Of a stretch of DNA of 35,140 bases, positions 16,238-26,813 are shown one piece after another. The notes beneath the pieces were generated by a model. That model did no database searches. It worked only from the letters and a program-made list of their open reading frames with translations, and was not told the origin of the DNA. Location of the stretch: assembly GCA_004020365.1 (NCBI GenBank), contig SAQR01000059.1:1-35140 (forward strand), written 5' to 3'. The stretch is from Mesorhizobium sp. (GTDB lineage Bacteria > Pseudomonadota > Alphaproteobacteria > Rhizobiales > Rhizobiaceae). The stretch's first letter is position 1. Each line of letters starts with the position of its first letter. The position numbers and the translations under genes were made by a program.

Positions 16238-19200
16238 AGAAGGCCTATCCGATCCCGACCGATACCGCGACCAGCCAGGCAAGCGCCTCAGATCCGCAAA
16301 ATTCCGCCTGGGTGTCGGCCAATGCCGGATCGGGCAAGACCCATGTGCTGGCCCAGCGCGTCATCCGGCTCTTGCTGCGTGGCACCGATCCATCGAAGAT
16401 ACTGTGCCTGACCTACACCCGCGCCGCCGCCGCCAACATGTCCAACCGGGTGTTTTCGACATTGTCGGAATGGACCGCGCTTGGCGATGCAGAACTGGCG
16501 ACAAGCATAGAGGCGCTGGACGGTCGCCAGCCCGATCGCGAAGCCATGCGCCGCGCCCGCCGGCTGTTCGCCGAAGCGCTGGAGACGCCCGGCGGGCTGA
16601 AGATCCAGACCATCCACGCCTTCTGCGAATCGGTGCTTCACCAGTTTCCGCTGGAAGCCAACATACCGGCCCATTTCGAAATGCTCGATCCGCAGATGGA
16701 GGCGTCGCTCTTCGCCGCCGCCCGCCGTGATATGATCTCGGGCACGGCCGCCGGCAATGCGGCGCTGGCCGAGGCTTTCGCCACCATTCTGGAACGCGGC
16801 GGCGAGCATGGGCTTGACGCCTTGCTGACCGAGATCGTGCGCAAGCGCGACGGTCTGCGCGCCTTCATCGCTGCTGCCGGCGGCGACGGCTTCCGAGCAT
16901 TGTTCGACGAGTTCAAGTTTCGCGCCGGCCAGACCGCCGAAGGCCTGGCGGCATCCGTCTGGCCGCTGCCGGGCTTCCTGCCGGACTATTTCATCACCTT
17001 TGCCGCTGCTGCTGAAGCCGTCGATGCGCGCCTGGTGCTCAATAACATTCTGCCCTATGCGCGTCTTGCCTTCGCCGAGGATGATCCGGTTCGCCGGCTG
17101 CATCTGTTGGCGAAAGCCTTCCTGCGAACCGATGGCGAGCCTTATGAGCCGAAAAAGCCGTTCAAGAAGTTGCTCGACCGGCTGCCGGATCTTGCCGAGC
17201 GCTATCTCCTAGCGGCCGATGCCATCCTCGAAACATCCGATCGGTTGGCCTTATTCAGGATGCTGGAGGGCACATGTGCGGCGCTGACCATCGCCGACTG
17301 GCTGATCGCCCGCTACGAGCACTTGAAGCGCGCCCGCGGCTTCCTCGATTTCAACGACCTCATCACCCGAACGGTCAATCTTCTGGCGCGGCCCGACGCC
17401 GGCCCCTGGGTGCAATACAAGCTCGACCAGGGCATCGACCATATCCTGCTCGACGAGGCGCAGGACACCAGTCCCGACCAGTGGGAGGTGGTGAAGCGGC
17501 TGGCCGAGGAATTCTTTGCCGGGCTCGGCGCACGCGACAATGTTCACCGCACGGTGTTTGCCGTCGGCGACGAAAAACAGTCGATCTATTCCTTTCAGGG
17601 AGCGGCGCCCGACTCCTTCGCCGACTCAAGGCTGCTGTTTTCCGGAAAGATGCGCAACGCCAACGCCGCCTTCGCCGATCTCAAGCTGACCTGGTCGTTC
17701 CGCTCGACCGACGACGTGCTTGCGGCAGTGGACCGTGTCTTTGCCGACCCGGCCGTGCGGCGCGGCATCAGCCACGATCCCGACCCGCTGACCCATAAGG
17801 CGATCCGCAGCGATGCGCCGGGCTATGTCGAGGTCTGGCCGTCGATCGGCGCCGATGTCGTCGATGAACCCGACGACTGGACGCAAGCCGTCGACCACGC
17901 CCATGCGCCGGCGGTGCGTGTTGCCGAAAACGTGGCGGCAACCATTGCCGGCTGGATCGGCGCCGGCGAGGTCATCGAAGGCCGCGGCAAGAAGCTTCGG
18001 CCCGGCGACGTGCTGGTCCTGGTGCGCAAGCGCGATCGTTTTGTCCATGCGCTGACGCGCGCACTGAAGCGCCGCGGCATCCCGGTCGCCGGCGCCGACC
18101 GGCTCAGCCTGCCCGGCCATATCGCGGTGAAGGACCTGATCGCGCTCGGTCACTTTCTCGTCCAGCCTGAGGACGATCTGTCGCTCGCCGCCGTGCTGCG
18201 CAGCCCGATTTTCGACGTTTCGGAAGAGATGCTTTTCGCGCTTGCCGGCGAGCGGCCGTCCGGCCTCTCGCTGATCGCTTCGCTCAGGCAGCATGCCAGC
18301 GAAAGCGCTGCCTTGGCCGCAATCGCTGCCCAGCTCGACACCTGGTCCGATGAAGCCGCATTCAGGCCGGTGTTCGAATTCTATGCCGGGGCTCTCGCCC
18401 GTGACGGCCTGCGCAAGAAAATGATAGCGCGGCTCGGGCCGGAAGCCGGCGACATCCTCGACGAGTTCCTGAGCTTCTGCCTGGCCGAGGAGCGGACCGG
18501 CCTGCCGGGGCTGGAATCCTTCCTGTCGACGCTGGAAAATGCCGGCCCTGAGATCAAGCGCGAAATGGACCAGACCCGCGACGAGGTTCGCGTCATGACC
18601 GTGCATGCCGCCAAGGGCCTGGAGGCGCCTGTCGTGTTCCTGGTCGATGGCGGCTCGGCGCCGTTCAGCGACCAGCATCTGCCGCGACTGATGCCGTTCG
18701 ATGGCTCGGGCCAACACTGGGACGGCAAGGGCTATCTCTGGCGTTCGGCCAGCGATGTCGCCAATGGATTTTCACGGGCCGCTTCGGTCCGCGCTCGCGA
18801 ACTGGCCGACGACGAATACCGCCGCCTGCTCTATGTCGGCATGACCCGCGCCGAGGACCGGCTGATCGTCTGCGGCTATCACGGCAAGCGGGCGCCGAAT
18901 GCCGGCACCTGGCATTCGCTCGTCAGCCGCGCGCTGGTCGGCGCGCCCGAAAGCATCGAGCGGCAGCACCCCGCCACCGGCGAGACCGTGCATCGCTTTC
19001 AAGCGACAAAATTGCCGCCGGTCGCACAAGTGGCCGCCGAAGCGGCGCGGCAGGCGCAACAGTTCGAGCCGTTGCCAAACACCCTGTTCCAGCCCTTGCC
19101 GCCCTTCGAGGATCTGCCGCGGCCGCTGTCGCCGTCCGGCGCCTCGGCGCTGATCGACGAGGCAAGGCATGCCGTGGTCAACACCGCCTCGCCGGTGCTG

Positions 19201-19743
19201 GACACCGAGGCAGAACCTGGCTTTGCGGTGATGCGGGGGCTGGCGCTGCACAAATTGCTGCAGATGCTGCCCGGCATTGCCGAGGCCGAACGCCGCGATG
19301 CCGCGGAGCGCTATCTCAAGCGCGCCGGCGCGCAATGGCCTGAAGCCGAGCGCGACAAGGCCTTGGATTCGGTGGCGGCGATCCTTGCCGACAGCCGCTT
19401 CGATCAGCTGTTTGCGCCGAATTCACGCGCTGAGGTCGCGGTCATGGGCAGCCTGGAGGTCAAGGGCAAGCTGCGTTCGATCTCCGGCAAGATCGACCGG
19501 CTGGCGGTCGCATCAGGCAAGGTGTCGATCGTCGACTACAAGACCAACCGGCCGGCGCCTGCGACCCTGTCGGACGTTCCACCGGCCTATGTCCTGCAGC
19601 TCGCGCTCTATCGCGCGCTGCTCCAGCCGCTTTATCCCGGGCATCAGGTCTCGGCGGCGCTGCTGTTCACTGAAGCACCACGGCTGATCGAGCTGCCGCC
19701 GGCGGTGATGGACGACGCCCTTGCCCGACTCACGGGAGCGTGA
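16234..19743 (+). CDS. addA: Double-strand break repair helicase AddA
   Basis: This 1169-aa UvrD/Rep-family helicase carries a C-terminal nuclease. Motifs in order: Walker A ANAGSGKT (29-36), [10 protein letters not shown], Walker [13 protein letters not shown] (406-417), [39 protein letters not shown], and the nuclease pair KIDRL (Asp1088) and VDYKTNRP (Asp1101, Lys1103). The ATG at 16234 overlaps the addB stop and has AGGGGAGG upstream; the frame is open 14 codons further back. With AddB it replaces RecBCD in alphaproteobacteria. trxA follows 75 bases later and may be co-transcribed. Confidence 0.97.
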   Translation: MKKAYPIPTDTATSQASASDPQNSAWVSANAGSGKTHVLAQRVIRLLLRGTDPSKILCLTYTRAAAANMSNRVFSTLSEWTALGDAELATSIEALDGRQPDREAMRRARRLFAEALETPGGLKIQTIHAFCESVLHQFPLEANIPAHFEMLDPQMEASLFAAARRDMISGTAAGNAALAEAFATILERGGEHGLDALLTEIVRKRDGLRAFIAAAGGDGFRALFDEFKFRAGQTAEGLAASVWPLPGFLPDYFITFAAAAEAVDARLVLNNILPYARLAFAEDDPVRRLHLLAKAFLRTDGEPYEPKKPFKKLLDRLPDLAERYLLAADAILETSDRLALFRMLEGTCAALTIADWLIARYEHLKRARGFLDFNDLITRTVNLLARPDAGPWVQYKLDQGIDHILLDEAQDTSPDQWEVVKRLAEEFFAGLGARDNVHRTVFAVGDEKQSIYSFQGAAPDSFADSRLLFSGKMRNANAAFADLKLTWSFRSTDDVLAAVDRVFADPAVRRGISHDPDPLTHKAIRSDAPGYVEVWPSIGADVVDEPDDWTQAVDHAHAPAVRVAENVAATIAGWIGAGEVIEGRGKKLRPGDVLVLVRKRDRFVHALTRALKRRGIPVAGADRLSLPGHIAVKDLIALGHFLVQPEDDLSLAAVLRSPIFDVSEEMLFALAGERPSGLSLIASLRQHASESAALAAIAAQLDTWSDEAAFRPVFEFYAGALARDGLRKKMIARLGPEAGDILDEFLSFCLAEERTGLPGLESFLSTLENAGPEIKREMDQTRDEVRVMTVHAAKGLEAPVVFLVDGGSAPFSDQHLPRLMPFDGSGQHWDGKGYLWRSASDVANGFSRAASVRARELADDEYRRLLYVGMTRAEDRLIVCGYHGKRAPNAGTWHSLVSRALVGAPESIERQHPATGETVHRFQATKLPPVAQVAAEAARQAQQFEPLPNTLFQPLPPFEDLPRPLSPSGASALIDEARHAVVNTASPVLDTEAEPGFAVMRGLALHKLLQMLPGIAEAERRDAAERYLKRAGAQWPEAERDKALDSVAAILADSRFDQLFAPNSRAEVAVMGSLEVKGKLRSISGKIDRLAVASGKVSIVDYKTNRPAPATLSDVPPAYVLQLALYRALLQPLYPGHQVSAALLFTEAPRLIELPPAVMDDALARLTGA

Positions 19744-19817
19744 CACAACAGCTGCTTGAAGACGGGCGTGATCACCACCACTTTTGGTGCGACAATAACT
19801 CACGAAAGGATTTTCGC

Positions 19818-20141
19818 ATGGCCACCGTCAAGGTCGACAAGAGCAATTTCCAGACCGATGTGCTTGACGCCAAGGAGCCGGTCGTCGTCGATTTCTGGGC
19901 GGAATGGTGCGGCCCGTGCAAGATGATCGCGCCGGCGCTGGAAGACATCGCCACCGAACTCGGCAGCAGGGTCAAGATCGCCAAGCTCAACATCGACGAG
20001 AATCCCGAGCTGGCCGCGCAGTTCGGCGTGCGCTCGATTCCGACGCTGATGATCTTCAAGGGTGGCGAAATGGCCGACATGAAGGTCGGCGCCGCGCCGA
20101 AGACGGCGCTGTCGCACTGGATCAACGGCAATCTCGCCTGA
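19818..20141 (+). CDS. trxA: Thioredoxin
   Basis: The 107-aa classic cytosolic thioredoxin has the redox-active WCGPC (Cys31, Cys34) and the cis-proline loop RSIPTLMIF. It reduces protein disulfides with electrons from thioredoxin reductase. I chose the ATG at 19818, with AAAGGA upstream, over an in-frame start at 19740 that would add 26 unconserved residues. It follows addA in the same direction and ends at a strong terminator. Confidence 0.97.
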   Translation: MATVKVDKSNFQTDVLDAKEPVVVDFWAEWCGPCKMIAPALEDIATELGSRVKIAKLNIDENPELAAQFGVRSIPTLMIFKGGEMADMKVGAAPKTALSHWINGNLA

Positions 20142-20162
20142 TCCGGCGGAAATCCCCAGACA

Positions 20163-20188
20163 AGCCCGGCCCTCGCGCCGGGCTTTTT
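20163..20188 (+). terminator. Rho-independent terminator of trxA
   Basis: AGCCCGGC (20163-20170), loop CCTCGC, GCCGGGCT (20177-20184), then TTTTC. It is 22 bases past the trxA stop. Confidence 0.93.
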
Positions 20189-20208
20189 CGTGGCGTCATC
20201 TACCTTGC

Positions 20209-20248
20209 GCATGACTCAGAAAATCGAAATCGGATTTCTGGGTCATGC
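20209..20248. repeat. Palindromic element with GCATGAC/GTCATGC ends
   Basis: A 40-base near-perfect hairpin: GCATGAC(T)CAGAAA on the left pairs with TTTCTG(G)GTCATGC on the right around a short loop. The ends resemble those of the 4983-5148 and 22464-22503 elements. Confidence 0.7.
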
Positions 20249-20317
20249 GGCTGGTCCGCCCTGGCACTCGCCACGTGCCGGCTCATGTTTTTGTCTGGCT
20301 TGAAGCAGGAGAACGAA

Positions 20318-20599
20318 ATGACCGGATCCGCCAAGGCCACCGTCTTCATCGACAATGAGCGCGTCATCGTCACCGAATACCGCTTCGCCCCAGGCGACAA
20401 CACCGGCTGGCACCGTCATGGCCATGATTATGTCATCGTGCCGCTGATGGACGGCAAGCTCAAGCTCCTGACCAAGGACGGCGAATCCTTTGCCGAGATG
20501 AAGAAGGGGGCGCCCTATTTCCGCAAGCAGGGCGTGGAGCACGACGTCATCAATGCCAATGAGGGCGAGTATGCCTTCATCGAGATCGAGCTGAAGTAG
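20318..20599 (+). CDS. Small cupin-domain protein
   Basis: The 93-aa protein is a single cupin beta-barrel. The metal-binding motif is seen as GWHRHGHDYVIVPLMDG, with a second-motif histidine in KQGVEHDVIN. Small stand-alone cupins bind a metal and may act as dioxygenases, isomerases or sensors; the substrate cannot be read from the sequence. GGAGA lies just before the ATG at 20318; an upstream in-frame ATG at 20285 would add 11 residues and has no better ribosome site. A terminator and a palindromic element separate it from trxA. Confidence 0.85.
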   Translation: MTGSAKATVFIDNERVIVTEYRFAPGDNTGWHRHGHDYVIVPLMDGKLKLLTKDGESFAEMKKGAPYFRKQGVEHDVINANEGEYAFIEIELK

Positions 20600-20641
20600 T
20601 CCACCGGGGCCGTCTCCACAGGCGTGAGGCGTGAGGCGCGA

Positions 20642-21061
20642 TCACCAATCCGCTATACGATCGCCTCCGACGAACTGCGCACTTTTCTCGGTATATTCAA
20701 ACAGTTCTATCTTCACGTTGTTAGGATCGCGAATCCATGCCTGGTAGGTATCGTCGCACGCGTGTTTCTTTGAAGTGATGTCAACGCCTTTCGACCTTAT
20801 GTGGGCGATCGCGGCGTCAATGTTTTCCACTTCGAGGCAGAAGTGGTTGATCTGGTTCAAGTCGCTATAGCTGGCCCCGTCTTTCTGGAACACCTCGACG
20901 TGGCTGCGGCTGCCGCAATTGAGGTAGAAACCGAAAATCTTGCCGTCGCGCAGGAAGTTGAACTGGGTGTCCATGCCGAGGACGTCCCGATAGAAGCTTC
21001 GCGTCACTTCGAGATCATCCGCGAAGATGCAAACGTGAGCGAGCTGCTTTACTTTGATCAT
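20642..21061 (-). CDS. VOC (glyoxalase/dioxygenase-fold) family protein
   Basis: The 139-aa protein has the paired beta-alpha-beta-beta-beta modules of the vicinal-oxygen-chelate fold. Candidate metal ligands are His9 (LAHVCIF), Glu56 (HVEVF), His73 (NHFCLEV) and Glu119 (KIELFEY), the classic spacing for a glyoxalase-I-like or extradiol dioxygenase-like site. The substrate is unknown. AAGGAG precedes the ATG. Codons near the 3' end are somewhat less GC-biased than in the neighbours, hinting at more recent acquisition, but this is weak. It is convergent with the cupin gene and lies downstream of folC on the same strand with a 62-base gap. Confidence 0.88.
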   Translation of the reverse strand: MIKVKQLAHVCIFADDLEVTRSFYRDVLGMDTQFNFLRDGKIFGFYLNCGSRSHVEVFQKDGASYSDLNQINHFCLEVENIDAAIAHIRSKGVDITSKKHACDDTYQAWIRDPNNVKIELFEYTEKSAQFVGGDRIADW

Positions 21062-21123
21062 GACTGGCTCCTTGCGGTGATCCGACCAAGTCCGGCGTCA
21101 TCGTGGCCTGGTGACCGCGCGCC

Positions 21124-22449
21124 TCAAGCCGGCGGCGTGCCGTTTTCGGCCAGCACCGCGCCGGCCAGATAGAGCGAGCCGCTGATCAGGATGCGCGGCG
21201 GCGGTCCGTCCCACGTGTCGCGCAGCAACATCAGCGCGTTGGCGACCGAGCTCACCGGTTCGGCCGACAGGCCGGCCTCGACGGCGCGGATCGCCAGTTC
21301 GTCATTCGGCACGCTGGCCTCGCTGAGGCTCACCGGCACCGTGTAGACATGCCGCACTAGGCCCTTGAAGGCGCGGAAATAGCCGCTCTGGTCCTTGGTG
21401 TTGATCATGCCGCAAATCAGGAACAGCGGCCGCGGGTTCTTTTCCTCCTGCTCGGCCAGTGCCTCGGCGACGACCACGCCGGCGCCTGGATTGTGGCCGC
21501 CGTCGAGCCAGATATCGGCGCCCTTTGGCGCCAGTTCCGTCAGCCTGCCTTGCGGCAATTTCTGCATCCGCCCCGGCCAGGTGACATTGGCCATCGCCTT
21601 GTCGGCGACGCGATGGCTGATCTCGAAGCCTGCCGCCTTGACCGCCGCAATCGCCGCCGCCGCATTGGCGTACTGGTGGCGCCCTGGCAGCCGCGGCGGC
21701 GCCAGGTCCATCAGCCCGTCTTCGTCCTGATAGACCATCCGGCCGTTTTCCTCGAAGGCGAGGAAATCCTGGCCATAGACGAAGGCGGGACAGTCGAGCC
21801 GCTCAGCGGTTTCGACAAGCACCTGAAGCGCCGTCTCGCTTTCCTGCGCACCGACGACCACCGGGCAACCGTTTTTGATGATACCGGCCTTTTCGGCGGC
21901 GATCAGTTCGACACGGTCGCCGAGAAAGGATTCGTGGTCGAGCGAGACCGGCATGATCACCGACACTGCCGGTTCTTTGATGACATTGGTGGCATCAAAG
22001 CGGCCGCCAAGGCCGACCTCAATGATGACGGCATCTGCCGGATGTTCGGAAAACAGCAGGAAGGTGACGGCGGTGAGGATCTCGAAGACGGTGATCTTCT
22101 GGCCTTCATTGGCTTTGGCGACGCGGGCGATGGCATCGGCGAAGACCTCGTCCTCGACCAGCCTGCCGCCGCCGTCGGCGGCCAACCGGTAGCGCTCATG
22201 CCAGTTCACCAGATGTGGCGATGTGTGGACATGGACGCGGAAGCCGGCCGCTTCGAGCAGCGCCCGCGAAAACGCGGCGCAGGAGCCCTTGCCGTTGGTG
22301 CCGGCGATGTGGATGACCGGCGGCAGGTGGTCCTGCGGATTGCCCAGCCGCTCCAGCAGCCGCGAAATGCGGTCGAGCGAAAGATCGAAGCCCTTCGGAT
22401 GAAGCGACATCAGGCTTTCGATTTCGCGGTCGGCGGCAAGCGTGCTCAT
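21124..22449 (-). CDS. folC: Bifunctional dihydrofolate synthase / folylpolyglutamate synthase
   Basis: The 441-aa Mur-ligase-fold enzyme has the P-loop HIAGTNGKGS (50-56 core), TSPHLVNWHERYRL (dihydropteroate/folate loop), IEVGLGGRFDATNV and WLDGGHNPGAG. It adds glutamate to dihydropteroate and extends folate polyglutamate tails in the cytosol. It is the last gene of the trpF-trpB-trpA-accD-folC series, an order conserved in alphaproteobacteria. A palindromic element lies in its 121-base gap from accD. Confidence 0.96.
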   Translation of the reverse strand: MSTLAADREIESLMSLHPKGFDLSLDRISRLLERLGNPQDHLPPVIHIAGTNGKGSCAAFSRALLEAAGFRVHVHTSPHLVNWHERYRLAADGGGRLVEDEVFADAIARVAKANEGQKITVFEILTAVTFLLFSEHPADAVIIEVGLGGRFDATNVIKEPAVSVIMPVSLDHESFLGDRVELIAAEKAGIIKNGCPVVVGAQESETALQVLVETAERLDCPAFVYGQDFLAFEENGRMVYQDEDGLMDLAPPRLPGRHQYANAAAAIAAVKAAGFEISHRVADKAMANVTWPGRMQKLPQGRLTELAPKGADIWLDGGHNPGAGVVVAEALAEQEEKNPRPLFLICGMINTKDQSGYFRAFKGLVRHVYTVPVSLSEASVPNDELAIRAVEAGLSAEPVSSVANALMLLRDTWDGPPPRILISGSLYLAGAVLAENGTPPA

Positions 22450-22463
22450 GGCAGAATCCTAGC

Positions 22464-22503
22464 GCATGACCCCGAAAATCGAAAATTCGGAAAGGAATCA
22501 TGC
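22464..22503. repeat. Palindromic element with GCATGAC/TCATGC ends
   Basis: GCATGACCCCGAA (22464-22476) faces TTCGG...TCATGC (22486-22503) around an A-rich centre. It belongs to the same general type as the elements at 4983 and 20209. Confidence 0.65.
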
Positions 22504-22570
22504 GTGAAATCAAGATGCTACAGCGCCACAGATGGCGCGCAATTCGCGGTTCGCGACGACGGATGTCGCG

Positions 22571-23497
22571 TCAGGCTTGCGGGCGTGCTTCGGCCGGGAT
22601 CGTCACCGGCGGCAGGATTTCCGGTTCCAGCGGCTTTTCTCCTTCCGGCAGCTTGAGCAGCATTTTCAGGAGCCGAGCGATCGTCTGGCGCATCTCCAGC
22701 CGCGACACCACCATGTCGACCATGCCGTGCTCCATCAGATACTCGGAGCGCTGGAAGCCGTCGGGCAGCTTTTCCCTGATCGTCTGCTCGATGACGCGCG
22801 GCCCGGCAAAGCCGATCAGCGCGCCGGGTTCGGCGATGTGCACGTCGCCCAGCATGGCGTAGGAGGCAGTGACGCCGCCGGTGGTCGGGTTGGTCAGAAC
22901 GACGATATAGGGAAGACCGGCTTCTTTCAGCCGATCGACGCCGACCGTGGTTCTCGGCAATTGCATGAGCGACAGGATGCCTTCCTGCATGCGGGCGCCG
23001 CCGGAGGCCGCGAACAGGATCAGCGGCCGCTTGCGTTGCACTGCGACCTCGAAGCCACGAACGATAGCGTCGCCGGCGGCCATGCCGAGCGAGCCGCCCA
23101 TAAAAGCGAAGTCCTGCACGGTCACCACCACCGGCAGGCCTTCGACGGTGCCCACAGCATTTATGATGGCGTCCTCCAGCCCGGTCTTGGCCTTGGCGTC
23201 CTTCAGCCGGTCGGTGTAGCGCTTCTCGTCCCGAAATTTCAGCGGATCCTGCACCACCTTGGGGTTTTCGAGCATCTCGTACTTGCCGTCGTCCATGAAG
23301 AATCTCAGCCGCTCCCTGGCCGAGATCTTCATGTGATGGCCGGAGGACGGGATGACGAACTGGTTCTGCTCCAGATCCTTGTGGAAGACCATCTCGCCGG
23401 TCTCCGGATCCTTGATCCAGAGGTTTTCAGGCATGTCGGTGCGCCGGCCGAGCATCGAATTGATCTTCGGGCGAACGTAGTTGGTGATCCAGTTCAT
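22571..23497 (-). CDS. accD: Acetyl-CoA carboxylase carboxyltransferase subunit beta
   Basis: The 308-aa protein is the AccD subunit, which with AccA moves the carboxyl group from biotin to acetyl-CoA to form malonyl-CoA. The crotonase-fold core is clear ([46 protein letters not shown]). In the N-terminal zinc-ribbon region the four cysteines of E. coli AccD correspond here to about Asp30, Thr33, Ile49 and Ser52 ([22 protein letters not shown]), so no zinc site remains. AGGAG lies before the ATG. It is located between trpA (36 bases) and folC. Confidence 0.96.
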   Translation of the reverse strand: MNWITNYVRPKINSMLGRRTDMPENLWIKDPETGEMVFHKDLEQNQFVIPSSGHHMKISARERLRFFMDDGKYEMLENPKVVQDPLKFRDEKRYTDRLKDAKAKTGLEDAIINAVGTVEGLPVVVTVQDFAFMGGSLGMAAGDAIVRGFEVAVQRKRPLILFAASGGARMQEGILSLMQLPRTTVGVDRLKEAGLPYIVVLTNPTTGGVTASYAMLGDVHIAEPGALIGFAGPRVIEQTIREKLPDGFQRSEYLMEHGMVDMVVSRLEMRQTIARLLKMLLKLPEGEKPLEPEILPPVTIPAEARPQA

Positions 23498-23533
23498 CGC
23501 TTCGGCTCCTGTCCTGACGAAGAGGTAGGACGG

Positions 23534-24373
23534 TTATTCGGCGGCAGCAAGGCGGGCCGCGCGCACGCCTTGCGAGAGCCCGCTGACCAGCGTGGCGACC
23601 GCCTCGGCGGGGTCGGCGGTCTTTTCACCATTCGGCCCCAGAACATTGGCGACCGCATTGACGATCGCGGTGCCGACGACGACGCCGTCGGCTGACGCCC
23701 CGATGATGCGCGCCTGCTCGGCGGTCTTGACGCCGAAGCCGACGCAGACCGGCAGGTCGGTATGGTCCTTGATGCGCCCGACCGCCGCCGCCACTTTGCC
23801 GGTGTCAGCAAGCGCCGAGCCAGTGATGCCGGTCATCGACACGTAATAGACGAAGCCTGAGGTGTTCTGCAGCACTTTGGGCAGGCGCTTGTCGTCGGTG
23901 GTCGGCGTCGCCAGCCGGATGAAATTGATGCCAGCCTTCAGCGCCGGAATGCACAATTCCTCATCCATTTCCGGCGGCAGGTCGACGACGATCAGCCCGT
24001 CTATGCCGCTGGCCAGCGCATCGCTGAGGAAGTGGTCGACGCCGTGGATGTAGATCGGATTGTAGTAGCCCATCAAAACGATCGGCGTTTCGTTGTCGGC
24101 GGCACGGAATTCCGACGCCATCTTCAACGTCTTGACCAGCGTCTGGCCGCCTTTCAGCGCGCGCAGGCCGGCCGCTTGGATCGCCGGGCCGTCGGCCATC
24201 GGATCGGAAAACGGCATGCCCATTTCGATGATGTCGGCGCCCGCCTTGGGCAGCGCCTTCATGATCGACAAAGCGGTGTCGTAGTCCGGGTCGCCGCTCA
24301 TGAAATAGGTGACCAGCGCCGGGCGGCCCTCGGCCTTCAGCTTGGCCATGCGTCGGTCGATGCGGGTGGTCAT
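23534..24373 (-). CDS. trpA: Tryptophan synthase alpha chain
   Basis: The 279-aa TIM-barrel enzyme cleaves indole-3-glycerol phosphate to indole and glyceraldehyde-3-phosphate. Catalytic Glu50 and Asp61 lie in [18 protein letters not shown]. Phosphate-binding loops are in GVVVGTAIV. The start ATG at 24373 lies two bases after the trpB stop, so the two are translationally coupled. The reading frame is open far upstream through trpB, but that stretch is a shadow. Confidence 0.97.
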   Translation of the reverse strand: MTTRIDRRMAKLKAEGRPALVTYFMSGDPDYDTALSIMKALPKAGADIIEMGMPFSDPMADGPAIQAAGLRALKGGQTLVKTLKMASEFRAADNETPIVLMGYYNPIYIHGVDHFLSDALASGIDGLIVVDLPPEMDEELCIPALKAGINFIRLATPTTDDKRLPKVLQNTSGFVYYVSMTGITGSALADTGKVAAAVGRIKDHTDLPVCVGFGVKTAEQARIIGASADGVVVGTAIVNAVANVLGPNGEKTADPAEAVATLVSGLSQGVRAARLAAAE

Positions 24374-24375
24374 AA

Positions 24376-25626
<1,251 letters not shown>

Positions 25627-25659
25627 TGCCGATCTCCTAGCTTGTGGTTTGAAGCACGG

Positions 25660-26319
25660 TCAGGCGGCGCGGCTGTCGCGTGCTGCCTTGACGGCCCGGA
25701 AAAACTGTTCGATCAGCGCCGGATCCTTGACGCCCGGCGCGCTTTCCACGCCCGAGGAAATGTCCAGTCCGGGCGGGTTGGCAAGCCGAAGAGCATCGCC
25801 GATATTGGTGGCGTTGAGGCCACCGGAAAGCATGTAATCGACGCCTGCGTCAAGGCCGGACAGAAGGCGCCAGTCGAAGGCAATGCCGTTGCCACCCGGC
25901 AGTTCCGAACCTTTCGGCGGCTTGGCGTCGAACAGGAAACGGTCGGCAATTCCGACGAAAGGTGTTATCCGCTCTAGATCGACAGCCTCGCTGACCGGCA
26001 GCGCCTTCATTACCGGCAGGCCATAGCGGCCCTTGATCGCGGCCACCCGCTCGGGTGTTTCCGAACCATGCAGCTGCAGCATGTCGGGATGCATTTTTTC
26101 GACGATTTCATCCAGCAACGCATTGCCGGCGTCGACCGTAACCGCAACCGCCCTGGCCTTGCCAATCGCCGCTTCGCGCAAGCGGCCGGCTTCCGCCGGC
26201 TCGACATAGCGCGGGCTTCTGGCAAAGAAAATAAAGCCGACATGGCTGGCGCCGCCGGCCAATGCCGCAGCCAATGCCTTGTCGGTCTTCAATCCGCATA
26301 TCTTGATGTCGAGCGCCAT
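25660..26319 (-). CDS. trpF: Phosphoribosylanthranilate isomerase
   Basis: The 219-aa TIM-barrel isomerase acts two steps before tryptophan synthase. Catalytic Cys8 is in IKICGL and the general acid Asp131 in RFLFDAKP. GSELPGGNG is the ligand loop, and the C-terminal SGGLNATNI phosphate site is intact. I chose the ATG at 26319 because MALDIKICG is the family N-terminus; upstream in-frame codons give an unconserved 27-residue extension. The ribosome site is weak. It is the first gene of the trpFBA-accD-folC run and is divergent from the small gene at 26427. Confidence 0.96.
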   Translation of the reverse strand: MALDIKICGLKTDKALAAALAGGASHVGFIFFARSPRYVEPAEAGRLREAAIGKARAVAVTVDAGNALLDEIVEKMHPDMLQLHGSETPERVAAIKGRYGLPVMKALPVSEAVDLERITPFVGIADRFLFDAKPPKGSELPGGNGIAFDWRLLSGLDAGVDYMLSGGLNATNIGDALRLANPPGLDISSGVESAPGVKDPALIEQFFRAVKAARDSRAA

Positions 26320-26426
26320 GGCGCGGGATTGGCACGAAACGCCAAAAGAGTCGAGAAAAAGCATCCTGTTTGCCGGCGTCGGGAATAGCCCTAGTTTCAA
26401 AGGATGGATGAAGGCGGGAGCAAACC

Positions 26427-26645
26427 ATGACGGACAAGACGGTTGCAGAGCTCAGGCAGAAGGTCGCGCAGGCCCGCGAGGTCATCGCTCATCTGATGGA
26501 CAAGGCAGCCTTCAACGGCGCCGAGGCACACCGCGCGCTCGACTATTTCAGCAACGACACCTTCAAGAACGACTTCCTGCCATGGCCGCGCCAAACCGAC
26601 GAAGGCTTGCGGCCGGAGGAGTTGAACGCGGCGAATGACGATTGA
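26427..26645 (+). CDS. Small protein of unknown function (72 aa)
   Basis: A short acidic ORF with GGCGGGAG-type purines before the ATG. The product looks helical: a charged N-terminal helix (TVAELRQKVAQAREVIAHLM), then KAAFNGAEAHRALDYFSND and a C-terminal DFLPWPR. There is no membrane segment, signal peptide or cysteine. Codon use is GC-rich like its neighbours, which supports real coding. It is divergent from trpF with 107 bases between starts. I do not recognise the family. Confidence 0.65.
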   Translation: MTDKTVAELRQKVAQAREVIAHLMDKAAFNGAEAHRALDYFSNDTFKNDFLPWPRQTDEGLRPEELNAANDD

Positions 26646-26660
26646 GCGGCAGTGCAGGAG

Positions 26661-26770
26661 TAGTGAATAGTGAATGGTGAATAGTGAATAGTGAATAGTG
26701 AATAGTGAAGGAGGCACTACTCACTACCATTCACCATTCACCATTCACCATTCACTATTCACTATTCACA
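26661..26770. repeat. Inverted array of TAGTGAA/TGGTGAA heptanucleotides
   Basis: Seven tandem heptamers on the plus strand (26661-26709; six TAGTGAA and one TGGTGAA) are followed by a 20-base centre (26710-26729) and five heptamers on the complementary strand (26730-26764; three TGGTGAA, two TAGTGAA) plus a partial one to 26770. The two arms can fold into one long stem between the small gene and the convergent YgjP-like gene. The repeat period and consensus resemble those of the 3060-3181 array. Confidence 0.9.
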
Positions 26771-26813
26771 GAGGGGGGCGGCGCGAAGGATCGCTACAGT
26801 TTTATTCCGTACC

